NCBI GenBank assembly: GCA_017695055.1
Contig: JADILY010000158.1
Coordinates: 1 to 10,645, forward strand
Direction of reading: 5' to 3'
Source of the DNA: Merdivivens faecigallinarum
Lineage (GTDB): Bacteria > Bacteroidota > Bacteroidia > Bacteroidales > UBA932
Length of the DNA: 10,645 nucleotides
Shown here: positions 7,252 to 10,645 of the stretch, one piece after another
How the letters are laid out: the number at the start of each line of letters is the position of its first letter
Numbering within the stretch: the first letter of the stretch is position 1
Position numbers and translations under genes: made by a program
Notes under the pieces: generated by a model
What the model was told of the DNA's origin: nothing
Database searches by the model: none
Seen by the model: the letters and a program-made list of their open reading frames with translations, nothing else

Positions 7252-8289
7252 TCAGGAAAACAGATTCTCGATGCCGAATGCGGCGAATCCGCATACAAGC
7301 GCTATCAAGGTGTTCAGGAGCTTCGTTACGACGAAGCTCCTTTTGTTTCCGGCCAGGAGCGGGATTGATGAGTGTCCGTCCTGTGAAATCGAATTGGCGA
7401 GCAGCACTGAAAAAGGGATGCTTCCGTTTGCGAAGAGGGTGACGAATATGAGGTTGGGGCCGGATTCGGGGATTATGCCTATCAGCGAGCCAAGCACTAT
7501 CATGAGCGGGGCGTTTTCGCTTATCCAGCGCCCCATGTCTACGTATTCTATGAGGATGTGGACGAATGCGAGCGCTCCGAGTGTCCACAGGAATATCGGC
7601 AGGGCGTGTTTCCTGATGATGTGCATTTCGATGTCGATGGCCTTCCTGCTTCCGAACAGCGAGTAAAATACTAACGAAAGCGCGAAAATGCCGAACAGGA
7701 CATTCATCCATGTCTCGTTGAGGAGATTGATCTGTACTCCGTTGCTCCCTTCCGTATGGGAATGCCCGAGGAATCCGCCCGACAGGACGGCTATGAACAG
7801 CAGGAACCCGGCTGCAAGCCCGGCCCTTTTCAGACGGTAGCCTTTGCCGTCTTCCCTTGCGCCTTTTCCTTCTTCATGTTCATCCTTGCAGTCGATGTAT
7901 TCGGTGTCCCGGATGCCGTGCGGCCATATTCTGTCGATTACTGTCCCCGACACTACGGCGATTGCGAACAGTACGGCGGTAAGAAGCAGCGCCTTGCCGG
8001 GAAACATTGCGAGCATTACGAACGCTTCGTCCCCCGAAGATGCAATCATCATGGCGGTAAGCGCTCCCATGCTCAGCATTTTCCGGCTGTAGAGCGAAAC
8101 GGCCGCGAAGCCTCCGATACAGCCCGGAATGCAGCCCAAAAGTCCGGCGAAGATTACCTGTTTTACTCCCGAAGAACTGAATTTTCTGAAAAAACGGCCT
8201 CCTGTCCTTTCGTTTATGAGTTCAATCATCAGCATCATGCAGATTACGATGCCGGTAATCAGTATGCTGCTGCCAAGTATGCCCGTCAT
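7252..8289 (-). CDS. ArsP_2/DUF2899-type putative heavy-metal exporter, inner membrane
   Basis: A 345-residue multi-pass protein that I place in the putative 10-TM heavy-metal exporter family (PF11449), whose members are named variously as arsenic efflux or manganese transporters; the substrate is not settled. Two half-proteins repeat the same pattern. The first has GLLGCIPGCIGGF (49-61) then SSGDEAFVML (84-93). The second has GSLIGIIPESGPNLIF (267-282) then SQDGHSSIPLLAG (302-314). The halves are joined by a strongly charged loop (about 119-155) with His125, Cys134 and His138, and GHSH (175-178) follows the next membrane helix; these could bind metal. The ATG overlaps the meaB stop (ATGA, 8286-8289), so translation is probably coupled and the gene is last in its operon. 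Residues 317-325 are encoded by a perfect 11-bp inverted repeat. The gene converges on the PCMD gene, 19 bases away. Confidence 0.8.
   Translation of the reverse strand: MTGILGSSILITGIVICMMLMIELINERTGGRFFRKFSSSGVKQVIFAGLLGCIPGCIGGFAAVSLYSRKMLSMGALTAMMIASSGDEAFVMLAMFPGKALLLTAVLFAIAVVSGTVIDRIWPHGIRDTEYIDCKDEHEEGKGAREDGKGYRLKRAGLAAGFLLFIAVLSGGFLGHSHTEGSNGVQINLLNETWMNVLFGIFALSLVFYSLFGSRKAIDIEMHIIRKHALPIFLWTLGALAFVHILIEYVDMGRWISENAPLMIVLGSLIGIIPESGPNLIFVTLFANGSIPFSVLLANSISQDGHSSIPLLAGNKRSFVVTKLLNTLIALVCGFAAFGIENLFS
7316..7348 (+). terminator. Terminator-like hairpin inside the exporter gene, facing the envelope operon
   Basis: Arms 7316-7326 (AGGAGCTTCGT) and 7331-7341 (ACGAAGCTCCT) are perfect 11-bp complements around the tetraloop TACG. 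On the plus strand they are followed by TTTTGTTT (7341-7348, the first T being the last arm base). A strong stem plus U-rich tail is the form of an intrinsic terminator. It would end the DUF4493-barrel-PCMD transcript 84 bases after its last stop codon. It lies within codons 317-325 of the convergent exporter gene, so the same bases serve as coding sequence on the minus strand. No better hairpin is visible in the 19-base gap between the genes. Termination is inferred, not shown. Confidence 0.6.
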
Positions 8290-9398
8290 TTCCTCCGGTA
8301 TCTGTCAAGCAGTTCCCCTGCGGCGCTGAAGGATTCGAGTTCCCCTTTCAGCACGGCTTCTTCATAAAACGGAAGCATTTTCTTTATTTCCCCGTCTTCG
8401 TAGAACATTTCCTTCAGGGATTCGTTTATGCTTTCGTACATCCAGAAACGCGCCTGCTCGCGACGCCTTTTCAGATAGTATCCGTTGCCTTTCACGAGGG
8501 TGAAATACTCTTTTATCTTTTCGAGGATTTCCTTCAGGCCTTCCCGTGTGACGGCCGAGGATGTCAGTGCCGTCGGTTTCCATCCGGATTCGGTAGGAGG
8601 GAACAGCGCGAGCGCATTCCTGTACAGTGCCATGGCCATGGTCGCCTTGTCCACGTTGGTCCCGTCCGCCTTGGTTATCGCTATCAGGTCGGACATCTCC
8701 ATTATACCTCTTTTAATTCCCTGCAATTCGTCTCCTGCCCCGGAAAGCATCAGCAGCAGGAAGAAGTCGCTCATCGAATGGACGGCCGTCTCGGACTGTC
8801 CTACGCCGACTGTTTCTATGAATATCACATCGAAGCCGGCGGCTTCGCACAGCAATATGGTTTCCCTTGTCTTCCTTGCGACTCCTCCCAATGAACCGGC
8901 GCTCGGGCTCGGCCTGATGAAGGCGTTGGGGTCGTTGCACAGGGTCTCCATTCTTGTCTTGTCCCCGAGGATGCTGCCTTTGGTGCGCTCGCTGCTCGGA
9001 TCTATCGCCAATACGGCCAGCCTGTGTCCCTGTGAGGTTATGTACCCTCCGAAGGCTTCGATGAACGTACTCTTGCCTACTCCGGGAACCCCGGTTATGC
9101 CTATGCGCATGCTTTCTGTTTTGGATGAACGTTTCTGGCAGGCGGCGATTATCTCGTTGGCTATCGCCCTGTGTTCGGCGAGAGAACTTTCCACGAGCGT
9201 GATTGCCTGGCTGAGTATGGTCCTGTCCCCCCTGAATATGCCTTCTATGTAGAATTCTGCCGGCTGTACGGTCTTTTTCCTCTTCGGTATCCTGTCCAGA
9301 TAAGGGTTTACGGCCGGCGGATGTACGACTCCGTCCTGTATCCCGAGGGCGCTGTCGTCGTTATGGTAATCGTCGAAAAAATCTCCTTGCTGTTTCAT
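8286..9398 (-). CDS. meaB: Methylmalonyl-CoA mutase-associated GTPase MeaB
   Basis: G3E-family GTPase of the MeaB/ArgK type, the cytosolic chaperone that guards and reloads adenosylcobalamin-dependent methylmalonyl-CoA mutase, an enzyme of the succinate-propionate pathway in Bacteroidales. Residues: Walker A GVPGVGKST (103-111), DPSS (133-136), ETVGVGQSE (195-203, switch region), TKAD (242-245, guanine recognition) and SSA (280-282). All G motifs look intact. At 370 residues it is somewhat longer than MeaB of Methylobacterium, with an acidic, low-complexity N-terminal extension of about 45 residues (FDDYHNDDS) before the conserved helical part. Its ATG overlaps the stop of the DUF1573 gene (ATGA, 9395-9398), and its own stop overlaps the exporter start (8286-8289). 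No mutase gene is in the window, so it is separated from its enzymatic partner. Confidence 0.95.
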   Translation of the reverse strand: MKQQGDFFDDYHNDDSALGIQDGVVHPPAVNPYLDRIPKRKKTVQPAEFYIEGIFRGDRTILSQAITLVESSLAEHRAIANEIIAACQKRSSKTESMRIGITGVPGVGKSTFIEAFGGYITSQGHRLAVLAIDPSSERTKGSILGDKTRMETLCNDPNAFIRPSPSAGSLGGVARKTRETILLCEAAGFDVIFIETVGVGQSETAVHSMSDFFLLLMLSGAGDELQGIKRGIMEMSDLIAITKADGTNVDKATMAMALYRNALALFPPTESGWKPTALTSSAVTREGLKEILEKIKEYFTLVKGNGYYLKRRREQARFWMYESINESLKEMFYEDGEIKKMLPFYEEAVLKGELESFSAAGELLDRYRRK

Positions 9399-10492
9399 TT
9401 TATGAATCCCTGTATGAAAATGTTTATCATCGGCCTTTTAGGCGCGTTGGTGGTAAGTGTCGCTATTATGAGTACCTCTTCGCCCGGAGCCCTGTCCGAG
9501 GTGTCGAAAACGAAGTCGATGTTTCCGCTTTTCCCGGCTCCTATTTCATTTACGGGTGAAAAGGATATGTCGTCGCTGTCCGCTTCTATCTTGTGTATTA
9601 CGAGCGGGCTCTTCCCGTGGTTTTTGAGGGAGAACGAGCCTTTTACCTCGGTTCCTTTCGCTACTGGGTTGAAGGTATAGCTGCTCGCATTGAACATCGG
9701 CAGCGCCGCGTTCCTTATCTCCTCTTCGCTCCAGCCGCTGAAATCCTCCTTTATGAAGCACCGTATCTTCAACGGGCCCTTGCCTGTCTGCGCCTTTCCG
9801 TTCACTACCGGCGTGGCTTCATAAACGGTTTTCCCCCATTCTCCCTGGCCGGTCGTAACCGTATATGACAGTTTTGCCGTGGTTCCTGCCGGTATGGGAT
9901 TGGGCGAGACCTCTATTTCGAGGCCGGGCGTTATTTCCGTAAAACTTATCCTGGCGGGGGAGGCGGAGGTGTTGGCGACATATATTTCGTCCCCCTTGGA
10001 TTTTCCCTGGTCTATGTTCCCTACCGAAAATTCATTGCTTCTCAGTCCCAGCGCCCCGTAGCTTTCCGTATAGATTTCATCCAGCTTTTTCTCTTTGTCG
10101 ATGCATACTCCCCTTACTCGTAATAGTATGGGCCTCGTATAGTTGGACATGTATACGGTTATGGTCTTGTCGAAAGGGTACGGCCCCTCGTCATTGGTAT
10201 ATTCTATGGTAATGTTCCCTTTCCCTCCCGGCATTATGGGCTCTTTCGTCCATTCTGTCGTGGTGCAGCCGCAGCTCGTCACCACGTTGTATACGGCCAT
10301 CGGCCCTCCGCTTATGTTTTCGAAGGTGAAAACGCACTCCACGGGGCCGCTTCCCAATTTTATCGTACCGAAATCGTGGGTCGTCCTGTCGAACCGCACC
10401 GCGTTTCCGAATGTTTCGCCGGACTGTCCGAGGCATGTCCCCGAAAAGAGCGCGAATGCGATGATTGACAATATGTAAAAATATGTTTTCAT
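9395..10492 (-). CDS. DUF1573 domain periplasmic protein with three Ig-like repeats
   Basis: With ATG at 10490-10492 the protein has 365 residues. Residues 1-22 form a signal peptide (cleavage probably before Gln23; Cys20 is not in a good lipobox, as the preceding residue is Thr). The first domain (about 30-130) is a clear DUF1573 unit: FDRTTHDFGTIKLGSG, then SCGCTTTEWTKEPIMPGGKG (73-92) and the ending ITVYMSNYTRPILLRVRGV. A second unit (about 153-213) and a third (about 268-362) show the same Ig/ASH-like beta pattern but lack the SCGCT cysteines. Function in the envelope is unknown; DUF1573 proteins are common in Bacteroidetes. The frame runs 37 codons further upstream, but that extension crosses the promoter region and has no signal peptide at its front. 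Its stop overlaps the meaB start. Confidence 0.87.
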   Translation of the reverse strand: MKTYFYILSIIAFALFSGTCLGQSGETFGNAVRFDRTTHDFGTIKLGSGPVECVFTFENISGGPMAVYNVVTSCGCTTTEWTKEPIMPGGKGNITIEYTNDEGPYPFDKTITVYMSNYTRPILLRVRGVCIDKEKKLDEIYTESYGALGLRSNEFSVGNIDQGKSKGDEIYVANTSASPARISFTEITPGLEIEVSPNPIPAGTTAKLSYTVTTGQGEWGKTVYEATPVVNGKAQTGKGPLKIRCFIKEDFSGWSEEEIRNAALPMFNASSYTFNPVAKGTEVKGSFSLKNHGKSPLVIHKIEADSDDISFSPVNEIGAGKSGNIDFVFDTSDRAPGEEVLIIATLTTNAPKRPMINIFIQGFIK

Positions 10493-10527
10493 TCCGTCTT
10501 CGGATTTCAAAAATAAAAATTGTCCGA

Positions 10528-10553
10528 CAAATATACGCCATATTTGGCTCCAA
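10528..10553 (-). promoter_or_regulatory. Promoter of the DUF1573-meaB-exporter operon
   Basis: On the minus strand, TATATTTG (10528-10535) matches the Bacteroidetes -7 element. A TTG (complement of 10551-10553) lies 15 bases upstream, slightly closer than usual. Predicted leader is about 30 bases. A second TAnnTTTG match, TATTTTTG (10508-10515), closer to the gene, is an alternative that would leave a leader of about 10-15 bases, like parE. The choice between them is uncertain. Confidence 0.5.
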
Positions 10554-10577
10554 TTAAAAAAAATATGATATATTTGC
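10543..10577 (+). promoter_or_regulatory. Promoter of the rightmost (+) gene
   Basis: TTTG (10543-10546) and TATATTTGC (10569-10577) match the Bacteroidetes -33 and -7 elements with 22 bases between them. The expected start of transcription near 10582 gives a leader of about 40 AT-rich bases before ATG at 10622. The -33 box lies inside the spacer of the opposite promoter, within the palindrome TTGGctCCAA (10544-10553). Confidence 0.65.
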
Positions 10578-10621
10578 GCCCTAATAACAATGACATTTAA
10601 CAATTTTTAAAGTTTTTTATA

Positions 10622-10645
10622 ATGGCTTACAAAATTTCTGAAAAT
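10622..10645 (+). CDS. Start of a probable 4Fe-4S ferredoxin, cut by window edge
   Basis: Only eight codons are present: MAYKISEN. They follow a good promoter and an AT-rich leader. Small Bacteroidales 2x[4Fe-4S] ferredoxins typically open with MAYxISxxC followed by the CxxCxxxC cluster motif, so this is most likely such a gene. The assignment rests on eight residues and family memory; the cysteine motifs would lie just outside the window. The start codon itself is well supported by context. Confidence 0.5.

Noticed and set aside
7756..8367. 203-codon plus-strand open frame opposite the exporter and the meaB end
   Set aside because: Antisense shadow crossing a coupled gene junction. The minus-strand products have recognisable membrane and GTPase features, while this one has none.
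8625..8640. CCATGGCCATGG palindromic stretch
   Set aside because: It lies in the meaB codons for a Met-Ala-Met-Ala run and is explained by the repeated amino acids.
8485..9252. 255-codon plus-strand open frame opposite meaB
   Set aside because: It is the antisense shadow of meaB, whose GTPase motifs are all intact on the minus strand. The shadow protein is low-complexity (Ser/Pro/Leu) and matches no family I know.
10493..10603. 37-codon N-terminal extension of the DUF1573 gene
   Set aside because: It crosses both candidate -7 boxes and the shared palindrome, and would place a signal peptide internally. The ATG at 10490-10492 starts directly with the signal peptide.

Overview
The window looks like a piece of a Bacteroidales chromosome, probably a Rikenellaceae/Alistipes-like member. 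The evidence is the protein families present (DUF4493 and PCMD lipoproteins, DUF1573, Bacteroidetes-type ParE and MeaB), promoters of the TAnnTTTG(C) type, weak Shine-Dalgarno signals, and G+C near one half by eye, which is high for Bacteroides itself. The assignment is inference from sequence reading, not from a search. I saw no tRNA, rRNA, CRISPR array, insertion sequence or attachment site.

Layout. (1) Positions 1-968 (+): 3' part of a polysaccharide pyruvyl transferase-family gene, cut by the left edge. (2) Positions 953-3365 (-): a two-gene unit, parE (topoisomerase IV subunit B) followed after 4 bases by a small PlsC-type acyltransferase, whose 3' end overlaps the pyruvyl transferase gene tail to tail. 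(3) Positions 3366-3562: a divergent promoter region. (4) Positions 3563-7232 (+): a tight three-gene envelope operon of a DUF4493 lipoprotein, an outer-membrane beta-barrel and a PCMD lipoprotein with repeated Ig-like N-terminal domains. A strong hairpin that could end this transcript lies inside the 3' end of the next, convergent gene. (5) Positions 7252-10492 (-): a three-gene unit read right to left, a DUF1573 periplasmic protein, the GTPase MeaB and an ArsP_2/DUF2899-type metal-exporter-like membrane protein. Each junction is a 4-base ATGA overlap. (6) Positions 10493-10645: divergent overlapping promoters and the first eight codons of a (+) gene that looks like a ferredoxin.

How the genes may work together. 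The DUF4493-barrel-PCMD operon most likely builds a cell-envelope assembly, two lipoproteins with a barrel, perhaps for surface glycan binding or adhesion. It lacks SusC/SusD, enzymes and an adjacent regulator, so it is not a classical polysaccharide utilization locus. The DUF1573-MeaB-exporter unit joins a periplasmic protein, a cytosolic chaperone of B12-dependent methylmalonyl-CoA mutase and an inner-membrane transporter under strict translational coupling, which is not an obvious functional grouping. These two operons are the parts of the window least explained by known biology; the rest is ordinary housekeeping.
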